Origin: Bretschneidera sinensis
Taxonomy: Eukaryota; Streptophyta; Magnoliopsida; Brassicales; Akaniaceae
DNA: 64,000 nucleotides
Reading direction: 5' to 3'
Assembly: GCA_023935145.1 (NCBI GenBank)
Contig: CM043698.1
Span: 68,987,001 to 69,051,000, forward strand
The stretch's first letter is position 1; every line of letters begins with the position of its first letter. The translations under genes were made by a program, and so were the position numbers. The notes beneath the pieces are model-generated. The model saw only the letters and a program-made list of their open reading frames with translations. It had not been told where the DNA came from and searched no databases. Below, piece after piece: positions 22,851 through 35,380 of the stretch.

Positions 22851-25800
22851 ATTTTAAAACATTAAAACTGGGTTTTGAGGCAACCCAGTCGACTAGGTCT
22901 CTTGACCAGTCGACTAGTAAAAGGGATAGTAAGTTCTCATTCGACTGGTGACAGGACTTAGTCGACTGCTAACATGACTCAATCGATTGGTACTTGTCCC
23001 AAGCCTAAAAGTGAACTTTTTTCACTTGACCCAGTCGACTGGTAATTTGAAAATATGATCGTTTGAGACGCAGAACTTGAGCATTTAATGCTCCAAACCT
23101 ACCAAATCAATGTCTAACTGCCATATAAGACCAATGTTATAAAAACCTCATCAATGAGCATTTAAACAAAAAGAAAGAACACTCAATTTGATTCATAGCT
23201 CATTAATACTCTCAAAAGCCTTGAAAAATTTATTGTGAGTCATTCTTTAAGCTTGTTCTTGAAAGAGAGATAATCCTCTTCTTGTAAAGCATTTATTACT
23301 ATCTCTCTCCCTTTCTTTTACATTTAATACAATTCATTGTAAAGAGAAAGAGTTGATGTAACTCTTAGAGTGTTTAGGATTAAACATTTTCTTGTGGAAG
23401 AGAGTGCTTGTAAGGTTTGTGCAATAACTGTGAAGTTGCTCGACTACTATTAGTGGATTATTTCAAGGAGGTTCCTTGAATTGAGTGGATTTAGGGTCGA
23501 AAAGATTCTGATATTGTCAAATCACTATAAATAGAGTTTATATATTCTCTTCTTTTACTCCTTTAATTTCAAGTATCTTATTTGTTGTGTGTTTTGCTTG
23601 ATTAAATTGTTAAAAACTTGTGTGTTAATTAGTAAAAAGTTTTTAAAACCGAATTCATCCCCCCTCTTGGGTTTGCACATCGGTTTACACAAACAAAGAA
23701 AAAAAATGCAAACAAACAAAGAGACAATAGACAAACATAATTAATACCATTTTGTTTCTTTATCAATTACCAAAAAGTGCATAGTAATCTTTTTAATTTT
23801 TTTTTTATAGATTTTCAAAAAGTGCACAATAAAATCAATGATCGCAACAATGATTTCAATCATAAAATGCACATTACCTACATAGTAACAAGTAATTTCA
23901 GTCGTCAGTAAACTGCATAGTGACACCCAAAAAAATTTATAAATACCTTTTTCCTTCTTCTTTATTTCATTTCAACATAGATCAAAAACTCTGTAAACAT
24001 ACATTCAAGAGAGAAAATAAAGAAAAGAGCAATATAAAGAAGAAATAATTGTTCAGATATACAAATTCTTGTAATCTTTCATGTACATTGAAATATTTTT
24101 CTATTGTTCTCATGCAGTATATCTCATAAGCCGAACCACATAAACAATTATCTCTTTTCTTTTATGCTTTCTTTACTTATTGGTATTTATATACTAATTG
24201 CTTCCATTTTCACTCTAAATGCAATGTAGAAAAGAATCTTAAAATTGTTAAAAGGTCTGTAATTGACTGCAAAGATTTAATTTAAATGTATTACCACGTC
24301 CTTAATGGAATTAATTTTCTTTTAAGGGAACTATTAAGTAATTGTCATCATAACCAAGAACTCAAGAAGAATCTCTGACACTGTTCTTCTAAATATCACA
24401 TTTCATATTGACCCTTTAGCATATCAACAGGAGTTGACACCATCATCCGGATCATGTGATCCTTTATGTTCAGTGGATGAAACAAGTTCAACGGATTTTG
24501 AAGCCACTTACCAGCCAAAAACTGACTTGATGAAAGCTCTTGCTATTTTTGCAGCAGTTGGGACAGGGGAAGTGGAAATTAACCATTCCTGGGTTGCTGG
24601 GGTTTATATTTACCTTGTTGCTCTATTCTCTCTCTTTATCAAATGTATAACAATCTTCATTTATTTATTCAACCTTGCGAAACAGGATCTTGCTATGGCA
24701 TTATTATTTGGAATAGGATACGCCGGAATCATTTTTGAAGAGTCTCTAGGCTTCAATAAAAGTGGAGTAGGACTATTGATGGCTGTGAGCTTATGGGTAG
24801 TGCGAAGTATTGGGGTAAGAATGGTGCTTCGATGCAATACTGTGCTGTATGTTTCCGTATTTCCTCCTTTTGGTATTTGCACTGTGAACTGTTGCAATCT
24901 CACATTTTTTTTTTTGGGAAAAGAACAAAGCTCTTTTTTCTGTGTCTGGCATGCACCGTAAAAATTACTGTTGAGCCAGGTGATCCTGACAATTACATTT
25001 ATCCAAGTCATATAAATCATTCCCAAATAACATGCGACAACATGCCAAATATATGTCCTAACAAAGTGAGTGCTGGAATTCGAATAAAGATATAATAATT
25101 CATAGTTCTACTCCAATATAAAACTTTAAATAGAAACTAATTAGTAAACTCTAAATACCTTTAATATTATAAATTACATGATTATTTTATAATTAAAATA
25201 TTAAATTTCTTAATTCTACTATTCCACGTATGATCTTTAACTCTCCCTCTCTGTTGAAATGCTGCTTAGTCTATGTTTGTCAAAATGCTAGTTTATCTTT
25301 CTGCGGGCTCATTTTATGTTACTGTCTAGTAAACTTTGGGTTGTTTGACTTTATTGTTCAGGCTCCTTCAATTGATATAGCTGTTTCAGAGCTGACGCGT
25401 GCATCTGCAGAAGTTAGTGAAATAGTGTTTTTCTTGCTTGGTGCAATGACCATTGTAGAGATAGTCGATGCCCATCAAGGGTTTAAGCTCGTTACTGACA
25501 ATATAACCACTCGAAAACCAAGGACTCTTCTCTGGGTGGTTAGTGCTCTACTTCTGCTGTCACTTCCGTATTGACAAATCACTTCTTTCAGCAATTTGGT
25601 CTACGAAAACTTATCATTTGAAATCAATTCAAACACAGTGAAGCATGCCATCATTTATCCTCTTCTTGATTTTCTCTGTCAATCCATGCTGAGATATATT
25701 TGGTGGTATCAATAGAAGATGTGGAAGAGTGGTCGGTACAATAATCAGTTTTTAAGTATGATGAACATTCCGCCTATCAAAAAAAGTATGATGAACATTT

Positions 25801-28800
25801 TTTCTCTGAGTAGGTTGTACATATTTTGTTCAATAAATTAAAGAGCAATTTAGTATTCATTTTATCTATTCTGGATATGTTTCATGTTTATTTTTTCTTT
25901 AAGTCAACACGAATATCCAATATTTCGAAATTTGTACAGAAATTTATATCAGTTGTCTCATACTGGTTATGGCTTCCTCCTCGGAGAAGGTTATAGTCCT
26001 ATTTGATTCTAAATCATTTTATAGATCAAGATTGTTGTATCATCTATATCCATTTTAGAGTATGCTTCTATATGAGTTGCTTGTGTTTGACCTATAATTG
26101 TGCTATTGCAGGTTGGTTTTGTAACTTTTTTCCTTAGTTCAGTCCTCGACAACCTGACATCTGCCATCGTCATGGTTTCTTTACTGAGGACGCTAGTTCC
26201 TCCATCAGAATACCGCAAGTATGTGCTGGTAATTCGTACAGATGTTTCGTGTGATTGAATATCTTCCTAGTTGTTGGGTGATACACGAAGTTTCTAAGTT
26301 CATACAAGGATCCTATCATAATATTACTACCATGTGTCTGTCTGGAGCAGTCATGGTTATCATGGTGGTAACCTTCAGAAAATTAGGGCTTCTTTTATCG
26401 AGTATGATTAGAAGTGATAGGGTACTTCTGTCGCTACTGGAAGGAATTAAGAGACATTTAATTGAGTCTACAGCAGGTTTTGTTTTCAAAACTAAGGGTG
26501 CTTTTGGTTTTAAAAAATGTTTTCTGTTTTCATTTTCACTTTTTAATTCTACAAAAAATCCTAACTTTTACTAAAAACTCTGACATTTACTCTTTATCTA
26601 GATTTGGCTTGTTTTCGTTCTTATTTTCTAGAAAACATTTTTTGTTTCAGCCATCAAATGAATTTTCACTCCCGTTTTCTGTTTTTGTAAAGATGAAAAA
26701 AGAAAAGGAATCTGTTTTATAAAACCAGTCTTTTTATGGCTGGACCTTTCTGTACCTGTATTGTTGCCAATTCTGCTTGCTCTCCTGTGATGAATTTTCT
26801 TCTGCTGCTTGTTTTAATTAGTAGTCCTCTATTACATCTATGATAGCTTCTATACAATTTCAACTAGAGGAAGCTTAGTAGGTTGTGTTTTTTGATAGGC
26901 TTTTAATATGAGATTTGTATCTCTTAGTTGAACAATTGGAGACTTGTCAATCACACGAATTATAAACAGAAAGAAAAAAAGATAAGATTTACCTAGGTTC
27001 ACCCCAAAATAAGACTACGTCCTGCCAAAAGTTTCTTATTATCAACCTCACAAATCTCTCGTTACAATGTATGCTCAGTACATAAAGAGTATTTATAAAC
27101 AACTTAAGACGTCCTAATTAGGGTCTAATTAGGTTTTCTGCCCTGCTACAGAACTATGACTATTCATAGGCCCAAGCCCAAAACACCAAGCAAAAAACCA
27201 GACTCAAACTCATATACAGCGCTTGAAAGTATGCACCAACTCTAACAATCTCCGTGTTCGTCAAAGGTTTTACAGATCTGGTCCCGTAAAGTATGCACCA
27301 ACTCTAATAATCTTCCACTTGGTAAATACTTCACACACATGGAAAACTTCCCAGGACTATGTTTCTTCACACCACTCAAACTTTGCTAGACTAACTGCCT
27401 TAGTCAAGAAATCTGTGTTGTTCACTACTATATCGACTTTCTCCAAGATTATCACCTTTTCTTCAATCTTTTCCTGAACGAAGTGATATTAGATATCAAT
27501 GTGCTTCGTCCGTAAATGAAATACGAGATTCTTTGCTAAGAAGATAGCACATTGATTGTCACATTTCACCTTTATTGCTTCTTGTTTAAACCAAAGCTTA
27601 GCACATAACCTTTGAAGCTAAACCGCTTCCTTTCAGCATGAGTTATTGCTATAAACTCTGCTTCTGTGGATAAAATGGCAACAACACTTTGCCTTTTGCT
27701 CATCCAACTCACTGCCCCACCAAATAGATTGAACACATATCTGGTTGTAGACCTCCTGCTATCAATGTCTCCTCCCCAGTCAGCATCAACTGATCCTACA
27801 ATATCAAGATTCTTCTTACCTCTCATACCTCCATAACACAATGCAAACTCTGACGTGCCACGAAGATATCTAAGAACTCTCTTGATTGCAGTCCAATGTT
27901 CTTTTCCAAGATTAGACATATATTTACTCAATACTCCTACTGCTTGGGCAATATCTGCTCTCGTACACACCATGGCGTACATCAAACTTCCAACCACACT
28001 AGTATAAGAAACGTGTGCCATCTCTTCAGCTTTTTCCTCCGTCTTTGGACATTATTCTGCAGATAACTTGGTTCCTAAAGGCATGGGAGTCCCTATCGGC
28101 TTGCTTTCAGATATGTTGAATTTCTTCAACACTTCTTCAATATACTTATTCTAACTTAGCCACAGTTATCGATTTTCACAATCTCTCTTTATCTGCATGC
28201 CCAAGATAAAGTTTGTTGGCCCTAGGTCTTTCATATTAAACTGTCTTGCCAACAATGCCTTCACAGTGTTAATCATCTTCCTGTTAATTCCGATTAACAG
28301 CATATCATCGACATACAAGGTTAAAATAACAAAATTAACCCCTAACCTTTTCACATAGACGCAGTGATCAACATAGTTACAAGTGAACCCAAGATGAATG
28401 GCATATGTATCAAACTTCTGGTACCACATCCATGGTGACTACTTTAGTTCGTACAAAGACTTCTTCAATTTACAAACCAGCTCTTCCTTGCCTTTGCACA
28501 CAAAGCCTTCAGGTTGTTTCATGTAAATTTCCTCCTCTAAGTCCCCATAAAGGAAAGTTGTCTTCACATCCAGTTGCTCAACCTCTAGATCATAAGAAGC
28601 TGCCATAGATAAAACACATTTGATAGATGTCAACTTTTCTACCGGGGAAAATATCTCACCATAGTCAATTCCCTCTATTTGCGAGTACCCTTTTGCAACC
28701 AGACATGCCTTGTACTTTTCTACCATTCTATCTGCATTTGTTTTCTTCTTAAAAATCCATTTGCACCCAATTACCTTCCTATTTCTAGGAAATTTCACAA

Positions 28801-31800
28801 GGCTCCATGTTTAATTCTTGTCCAGTGCCTGCATCTCCTCTTTAATAGCATCCTCCCATAAATTTTCATCCTCCGAGGTCTTTACCTCTTTCACTGTGCT
28901 AGGATCATCACCAGTAATATTTAAAGCATATAATGCACTATAAGCACTAGGGGAATACCTAGTGAGTGGCCTCCTAACTCGTGTGGATCTCCTTATGACA
29001 AGTGTGGTCTCTACCTTAGAGCCAGCATCTGAATCCTCATCCTCTACACCAGAAACATGAATATCGTGCTCAGACCCAACTGACTCAAAATCTGAAGTAT
29101 CTGATGCAGTCTGTAGGGTAGTCTTCCACTCTTTATCTCCCAGGCTAAGATCAATCTAAACTTGCTTTGGCTGTTTTGGTACATCTTGGATAGCCTCCAC
29201 ATCTCTTTGTGTTTCTCTGAACACAACATCTCTGCTCAAAGTTGTACTCTTGTTTTTTGGATTCCATAACTTGTACCTCTTAACCCCATCCTTATAACCA
29301 ATGAAAATGCACTTCACTGATTTGCTGTCAAGTTTGTTCATCGTTTCTTTTGGCACATGCATATAAGCATCACACTTAAACACCCTAACATGAGCCAAAC
29401 TCAGCTTCATCCTGAATAGTGCCTCAAACGGTGTCTGATCCTGCAAAACTGATGTAAGTGACACGTTCTTCAGATAACATGCTATAGCAGCCGCCTCTGC
29501 CCAGAACTCCATCTCCAAGCCTGCAAAACTCAATATACTCCTAGATTTCTCTATGAGTAACCAATTGAGTCTCTCGGCTATCCCATTCTGTTGAGGTGTA
29601 TATGGAGTTGTTTTCTATCTTGCAATGTCGCTTGCTACACAAAATTGCTCAAACTTATCTGAGCAAAATTCCCCTTCATTATCTGTTATCAGCACCTTTA
29701 TCTTTATTTCAATCTAATTTTCTACCAATACTTTAAACTCACAGAACTTATCAAATGCTTCAGCTTTACTCTTTATGAAATAAATCCATGTATACCTTGA
29801 AAAATCATCAATGAAATAGACATAATACCCTAATTTTTCAAGAGATTGGATCGAAACTGACCCAAACACATCACTATGTATTAAATCCATAATACCCTTC
29901 GCCTTCGTGCTAGCGGACTTAAAACTCATACGGTTCTGCTTGTCATGTAGACAATGCTCATAGAAACAGAATCCTATTGAGCAATCTGAGACTCCTTTCA
30001 CTATTTGCTTTGATGATAAATTAGATAGTCCCTTTTCACCGATATGCCCAAGCCTCTGATGCCACAACATAGAGGATGTCACCTCATCATCAGTCGCATT
30101 CTCAGAGATAAAACCTTCAATGCACTGACTTTGTACTGTACTTCCCATCAGCTTGTACAACGTTCCATACTGAACACCTCGTGCAATTACTAACGATCCA
30201 TGAGTCATCTTATACGAATTTTTGTCACAGCTAAAATTCACTCCCTCATCTGCCATCTTGCTGACTGACATTAGGTTCTTGTTGAGACCCGGAATATGCA
30301 TCACGTCTGGAAGTGTTCTGACCGTCCTATCATTCATCCTTAACTTTATCTTCCCACGACCAATAATTTTCATCGGAGAGTTACTCCCAATAAAATGTTT
30401 CCCCCATTAAAGGTTTCATACTCACGAAACCAGTCCCTATGAGGTGTCATGTGAAATGATGCTCCTGTGTCAATTATCTAAACACTCTGATCTGATTGAG
30501 CCAAACAGAATGTCATATTTAAGTCACTAGTATCATCATCATACTGGTCCTTGTTTCTTGAAGCTGATCTCTCGCTTGTCCGCTTTTCAAGGTTCACACT
30601 CTTACTTCTGCAATCCTTCTTTAGATGCCTAGGCTTCCTACACTTCCAACACTTCAACCCAGATTTATCCCTACTTTTCGATCTTCCCCTGAACTTGGGT
30701 TTATTACCAGACCACTTGTAGTCTTTATCATGGGTTCACCCTCTCACAGATAAAACCTCCTTTAAAGAGTTCTTTGTACCCTACCACCTCATCTCCTCAA
30801 ACAATAAGGCTGCCACGACATTCTCAAAAAACAGATCAGTCGTACCATTACCAATCGCAACTATCAAGTTATCCCACAAATCAGGCAGTGAACAGAGTAG
30901 CGTAATTATCTTCATCCATCACATCAACACTAATAGATAATAACTAACCTATCAAAGTATTGAACTCATGTAGATGAACAGAGAAAGAATCGCCCTCAGC
31001 CATCTGAAGGTTGTACAACTTCTTCTGTAGAAACTGTTTATTTACCATAGATTTACTCTAATAAAGTCTTTCCAACTTCTTCCAGAGATCTTTTGCAGTC
31101 TTTTCTCCATAAACGTTTATCAGGACAGAATCGGCCAAGCACAGCTAAATCAAACTTCATGCCTTCCGATCGAGCTTCTCCCACTCCGTGATGGTCGCTG
31201 AAGATGATGTCAAAACCACCACCGGTGATGCCTTTGCCGTGGACGCCGTGGACGCCGTACTCTTCGGTATCTCATCGACTATCACCATCCACAGATCCCT
31301 ATCCACGAGTAGATCCTCCATCTTCAATTTTCATAACTCGAAGCTCTTCCCTTCTAACTTCTCGATTTCAATCTGTGATACAATCGACATCTCTGATCAT
31401 TAATCCTCAAACACAAAGATCTGATACCAATTGAACGATTCGAGACCTATCAATCACACGAATTATAAACAGAAAGAAAAGAAGACAAGATTTACCCAGG
31501 TTCACCCTATAATAGGGCTACGTCCTACTATAAGTTTCTTATTATCAACCTCACAAATCTCTCGTTACAATGTATGCTCAGTACATAAAGAGTATTTATA
31601 AGCAACTTAAGACGTCCTAATTATAGTCTAATTAGGATTTCTGCCATGCTGCAGAACTACAGCTATTCATGGGCCCAAGCCCAAACCGCCAAGCAAAAAA
31701 CCATACCCAACTCATGTACAGGGCCTGAAAGTATACACTAACTCTAACAATCTATGTGTTCGTCCGAGGTTCTACAGATCTGGTCCCGTGAAGTATGCAC

Positions 31801-34800
31801 AAACTCTAACATTATTTATCCATTCAATCATAGATTTGGTGTGAAAATGGGATTTTTTTTTTTTTTTTTTAATTTTGTTGTTATTTGAGATGTGGTGAGT
31901 TCATATGTTACCTTAAAATTCCATGTGGCATGTGCATTGAGAGTGAAACTCCTAATATGATTTTCTTAAAAATCCTTTTCTTCACTGTTTTCTTAAGGCC
32001 TTATTTTGAAATTCATCTTCTCTCTAATAAGGACCAGTTTTTGGTTTGTAAATCTCTCTGGATCACTTATAAAGCTGTGCAAATATTTCTCATGCAAGGA
32101 TGGATTCCCGTATGAAAACATTATTTGTTGCTAGGCACCTGGTCTTTTGTTAACCTTACTTAAGCGTGTCAATAAATTAATATTTGCATCTCCATTTACT
32201 TTGGTCTTTAAACAACTGAAAAGAAAATATTTTAGAAGGCTATCTGAGAGTAAAAACTCATGAAAAAATCATTTTTTTCTGTCCTGTAAGACGCTTTCAC
32301 TTTGTTGTGTAGTCCTGATATATTAAGTAATGAACTTTGAGGTAGCCCTATTTCCACGGTCATAATAGCTGGTTCTATGACAGCATGCCCGTGGCTGGGA
32401 TTTATTACCAATTTTCCACAGGTTAGACATGGAACCAGCCATAGTACCATGGAAATAGCCCCAATTAAACTTTGGTTAGTTTAAGGAGTTCACTAATCTT
32501 CTTTGTTCTTTTGGCTGCATCCTGTCATGCCTCTATTGGAAACTGTCAGTCCAAATCTTTGCTAATCACTTTTTTTACATTATGATTTTTCCTTTTTAAA
32601 GAAAAAAGAATTACAGATTTCTGCAGTAAACCTCAAGTTACATTCTTTGAACCATTGACAGGCTTCTAGGAGCTGTTGTTGTTATAGCAGCAAATGCTGG
32701 TGGTGCTTGGACTCCAATTGGTGATGTTTCCACCACTATGCTATGGATACATGGTCAGATATCCACACTGCCGACAATAAAGGTTTTTTCTTCATTCTGA
32801 GAGTATTGAATTTACTTGAATTCTGTTTCTGCATTGCGCAATACTTGTTCACAAATGACTCATGGATGATGCATGTTGATAATTGTCTCATACAAAATTT
32901 AGATTTTATTGCTTGTAAGGAATATGTTTCATGCTTTAGTGCATAGTGTTAAATTAACCCCAATAGTGATGAACATAGGAAGTCTAATGGAAAATATTAA
33001 ATCAGCTTGGGTTTTTCAGATTTTGTACCCCTGATTTCAAGCATGACTAAACTTACGAGCATTCAAATTGTGATGGTTTTGGTAGCCTGATCAAAAAATA
33101 GGTGATTTTGTTATTTGGACTGATATTCAAATTGGAGGGTCGGAAAAAGGCTGACCCAAAACATCTTTGTGGCAAAAAGTTAGGATGGTTAAGTGGAGCT
33201 CAAAATTACCATTGAACTCTGCTTTGGGGCTGGTGGAGAGCATATTTTATTAGTGTGTTAAATTTGCTGGAGGTTAACTTTAGAAGTCATGGTTTTGGAA
33301 AACTTCTCTTGCAAATCAATAAATACATAATAAAAGGATAAGTTTTCATAATAACTCATGGATATGAACTGTGACTCTGACCTGTGATACATCAATTTCA
33401 TAATGAACAAGTTGAAAACTGTTTTTAAATGATCAGAGAAGTTAATTCATATGGTCCTAAAGTTTACAACTTTCTAGGTGGTGCTAGTCTTAAACCACTT
33501 GAATATGCAATTCAGTACAATATCCACGCATGCATCCTGATTTAAAGCTCAAAAATCAGATTTGCTCCATCACCATGACGAAATTCTGCACTATACCGAT
33601 GTCAAAGAAAGTTCCATAATTGCGAATTTCTTTGTTTACAGGGCTTGCTTGTACCTTGTGCCATTTCTCTTGCTGTTCCACTGGCCCTTTTGTCTCTTAC
33701 TAGGTACTCTTCTTGCATTGTCAAAGAGAAAGTCAGGGAATTTGGGTTTTAAAAGGTTACACTTAGCTTTGTGGATTATGTATAAAATTATGTGAGTTTC
33801 TCTTCTTCCATTCAGTGAAGTCAATGGAAAGGGACAGGACTCTGCCAGTGTTTTGGCATCTGAACAGATGGCCCCTCGAGGAAAGGTTGTTTTCTCTGTG
33901 GGTGTTGGAGTTTTGATTTTTGTTCCAGTGTTCAAAGCGCTCACTGGATTGCCCCCTTACATGGGTATGCTGCTGGGGCTTGGGGTTCTTTGGATTCTGA
34001 CAGACGCTATTCATTATGGCGAATCAGAAAGGCAAAAATTGAAAGTACCACAGGCATTATCTCGGATTGACACTCAAGGAGCTTTATTCTTCCTTGGAAT
34101 CCTGTTGTCCGTCAGCAGGTATGGACTTGAGCACCATAAAATTTCGGGTTCCCTTTTGCCACGCCAAAGTGAAGGAACACTGTTACTTTTCAGTTTCAAT
34201 TTTCTATAATTATGAGGTCTGCACGATGAAAAACTTTAAGATTGGGTGTTTTTCAAATGAAGTTTCCTTTAGAGTTATTTAGTGGCTGGAGTTCTTCATT
34301 CCCAGTGCAGCAGGGTTTTCACCCCTCCTCTCTTAGGTTTCTATTGTTGCTTATGTATGTGTGGCAAAATCTTATTTACTGTACTAAACTGCACCAAATG
34401 CTAATGCTTGAAGGGATGCTCCATAGTCTTGCATATGGGGACCCTGAAGGGTCATTGACCTTGTGGATGGTTCTCATAGCCACTAGTCTTTCAGGGGCTT
34501 TGAGGATCATAATTAGGTCCTAATAATGATCGGAATGATTGAATTGTTTTCACACGTCTCATACTCTCATTCTCAAAGGCCAAATTAATGGTCCCATTTA
34601 AGTGGCTCCTAATTTGTTTGTTTTCAATTGTATTGGCATTTTACTTCTGCAGTTCATTCAACAATTTCTTGATTGAAGGATTTATTTTTATTGAATGTAC
34701 ACTTGATTTACACAGACGAGATGGACCACCCATGACATTTGTTAGTTAAATAATGTGGCATTACTCTCTTTTGGCGTTTCACTTGAATCTGTCTCCAGAA

Positions 34801-35380
34801 TTCTTTAATGTTTCTGTTATGGAGTCGCATCTGAAGATGAAGTCATACTAGTTGCATTTTGATGAATTTTAAATCTTGTTTTCTAGTCTGGAGGCAGCAG
34901 GGATTCTCAGGGAGTTGGCAAATTACCTTGATGCTCATATTCCTAACGTTGAACTGCTTGCAAGTGCAATAGGGGTTGTATCAGCAATTATAGACAATGT
35001 TCCGCTGGTTGCAGCAACAATGGGCATGTATGATCTAACGTCTTTCCCCCAAGATTCGGAGTTCTGGCAGCTGGTTGCATATTGTGCTAGCACGGGTGGC
35101 TCCATGCTAGTTATTGGCTCTGCAGCTGGAGTTGCATTTATGGGGATGGAGAAAGTGAACTTCTTTTGGTACTTGCGGAAGGTACTTTTCAGTCGATGAC
35201 ATTTCTTCTATCAAAATACCAGCTTCTGTATAGTAATAGAAGTCAATCCTTTTTGTGCAGGTTAGTGGCTTTGCTTTTGCAGGTTATGCTGCTGGTTTTG
35301 TTGCCTATCTAGCAATTCATAACCTTCACTTCTCCCTACCCACAATTCTAGCTGAGTTTCCCTTCCTTTCTGGTTCATAA
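14056..35380 (+). CDS. NHD1: Plastid Na+/H+ antiporter, NhaD family
   Basis: Ten exons join in phase: 14056-14322, 24431-24601, 24686-24814, 25362-25538, 26112-26218, 32662-32782, 33642-33703, 33816-34118, 34887-35181 and 35261-35380. The product is about 583 residues against roughly 576 in Arabidopsis NHD1. It exchanges Na+ for H+ across the chloroplast envelope. Exon 1 should encode the transit peptide. Exon 2 has [12 protein letters not shown]. Later exons give 11-12 hydrophobic helices with the two family motifs, [10 protein letters not shown] (D261-N262) and [11 protein letters not shown] (D482-N483), plus [14 protein letters not shown]. All introns have GT-AG ends. Intron 1 (10.1 kb) and intron 5 (6.4 kb) are swollen by retroelements. 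Exon 1 is odd: the expected ARAEDKTRG segment lies in another frame, implying two offsetting frameshifts between about 14100 and 14289. The gene is otherwise intact and should be functional if the transit peptide works. Confidence 0.92.
14448..14510. repeat. Palindrome made of a direct and an inverted LTR end
   Basis: Bases 14448-14468 and 14474-14495 are inverted copies of each other (CTAATGTAAATAATATTAG and its complement). The second piece, to 14510, is the reverse complement of the first 42 bases of this element's own 3' LTR at 18091. It looks like a patch inserted during repair of a break or an aberrant reverse-transcription product. Confidence 0.85.
14662..18111 (+). pseudogene. Copia gag-pol remnant, multiply frameshifted
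   Basis: Zinc knuckle [14 protein letters not shown] lies near 14695-14735. The pre-integrase region (WYHRLSHLG, then a CxxC) is at 15228-15360. The integrase core begins HSDVWQSP near 15405 and is frameshifted around 15590-15670. A Pro/Ser-rich linker follows at 16100-16500. RT covers 16670-17296 with catalytic YVDDIILTG near 17140, interrupted by a TGA at 16866-16868. RNase H remains cover 17600-18080, with [19 protein letters not shown] near 17860. Several stops and shifts make it inactive. Confidence 0.9.
18091..18299 (+). repeat. 3' LTR of the intron 1 copia element (209 bp)
   Basis: It begins TGTAAATGTC and ends ATCTCTTCA, directly after a polypurine tract and directly before target duplication GACTG. 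A TATA-like CTATAAATATG lies near 18220. Confidence 0.85.
18305..18837 (+). other. NHD1 intron 1 sequence between two retroelements
   Basis: T-rich plant-intron-like sequence continues the host intron interrupted at 14441. No coding signal is seen. Confidence 0.55.
18838..21000 (+). pseudogene. Gypsy pol fragment: RNase H and integrase, decayed
   Basis: Sense-strand remnants of a second, unrelated gypsy element start abruptly within the region after RT. An archaeal-type RNase H lies at about 18997-19370 ([38 protein letters not shown]). The integrase zinc region is near 19980-20100 and the core at 20111-20470 ([13 protein letters not shown], then YDNNTPF). A C-terminal chromodomain-like end lies near 20860-20940 ([14 protein letters not shown]). 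In-frame stops occur several times, for example around 20000, 20038 and 20098. No LTR is recognised, so this is a 5'-truncated, old copy in NHD1 intron 1. Confidence 0.85.
21059..21087. repeat. TA dinucleotide repeat
   Basis: A run of about 14 TA units lies just after the gypsy fragment in NHD1 intron 1. Confidence 0.9.
21088..22555. other. Unassigned NHD1 intron 1 sequence
   Basis: Part of 21120-21320 may be the 3' non-coding tail of the adjacent gypsy remnant, because base composition changes only after it. The rest is AT-rich, with an AT dinucleotide repeat at 22199-22248. No gene is visible. Confidence 0.5.
22199..22248. repeat. AT dinucleotide repeat
   Basis: About 25 AT units, followed by short GTATGCAT-type repeats to 22266. 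Confidence 0.9.
22556..23689 (+). repeat. SIRE-like solo LTR, copy B, in NHD1 intron 1
   Basis: It starts TGTTGACCCG and ends CGGTTTACA. It is flanked by a perfect 5-bp duplication, CAAAC, at 22551-22555 and 23690-23694. No internal element sequence is present, so this is a solo LTR left by recombination between two LTRs. It contains a 33-bp poly-A run (22816-22848) and the GTCGACTGG palindrome array (about 22880-23045). Confidence 0.9.
23695..24430 (+). other. End of NHD1 intron 1
   Basis: AT-rich intron sequence ending in TATCAACAG before exon 2. Nothing else is recognised. Confidence 0.6.
26929..27309 (-). repeat. 3' LTR of the intron 5 copia element
   Basis: The plus strand starts TGAACAATTGG and ends ACTCTAATA. 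It matches the copy at 31432-31811 throughout, including GATCTGGTCCCGT. Confidence 0.88.
27572..30665 (-). pseudogene. Copia gag-pol remnant in NHD1 intron 5
   Basis: Reading on the minus strand, a zinc knuckle [14 protein letters not shown] lies near 30610-30655. The protease site [14 protein letters not shown] lies near 30440-30480, preceded by a stop where family members have Trp. The pre-integrase and integrase regions cover 29714-30373 ([35 protein letters not shown]) and 29156-29533. RT lies at 28166-28798 with YVDDMLLIG near 28300. RNase H lies at 27572-28021 ([15 protein letters not shown]). Stops and shifts separate the blocks. The motif set resembles the Tork/Tnt1 group. Confidence 0.9.
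31432..31811 (-). repeat. 5' LTR of the intron 5 copia element
   Basis: The plus strand starts TGAACGATTCG and ends ACTCTAACA. The primer binding site lies just to its left. Confidence 0.9.
32340..32467. mobile_element. 128-bp foldback MITE in NHD1 intron 5
   Basis: Two arms of about 38 bases are inverted copies (CTATTTCCACGG at the left, CCATGGAAATAG at the right) separated by about 45 bases. The direct 7-mer AACTTTG flanks it on both sides (32333-32339 and 32468-32474), a likely target duplication. The structure fits a small non-autonomous DNA transposon. No superfamily can be assigned. Confidence 0.65.

Larger units (their letters stand above)
26929..31811 (-). mobile_element. Full-length decayed copia element in NHD1 intron 5
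   Basis: Two LTRs of about 380 bp (26929-27309 and 31432-31811) bound it, antisense to NHD1. The initiator-Met-type primer site TGGTATCAGATC lies inside the right LTR on the minus strand, and a polypurine tract, AAGTGGAAGAT, precedes the left one. Flanking 5-mers TTAGT (26924-26928) and TTATT (31812-31816) differ at one base, an aged target duplication. The LTRs carry many substitutions relative to each other. The host intron is otherwise about 1.5 kb. Confidence 0.92.

Noticed and set aside
31188..31434. Short plus-strand open frames
   Set aside because: They lie antisense within the gag leader of the intron 5 copia element.
32340..32467. A microRNA gene
   Set aside because: The flanking 7-bp duplication and long nearly even arms fit a MITE better. 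No known miRNA was recognised.
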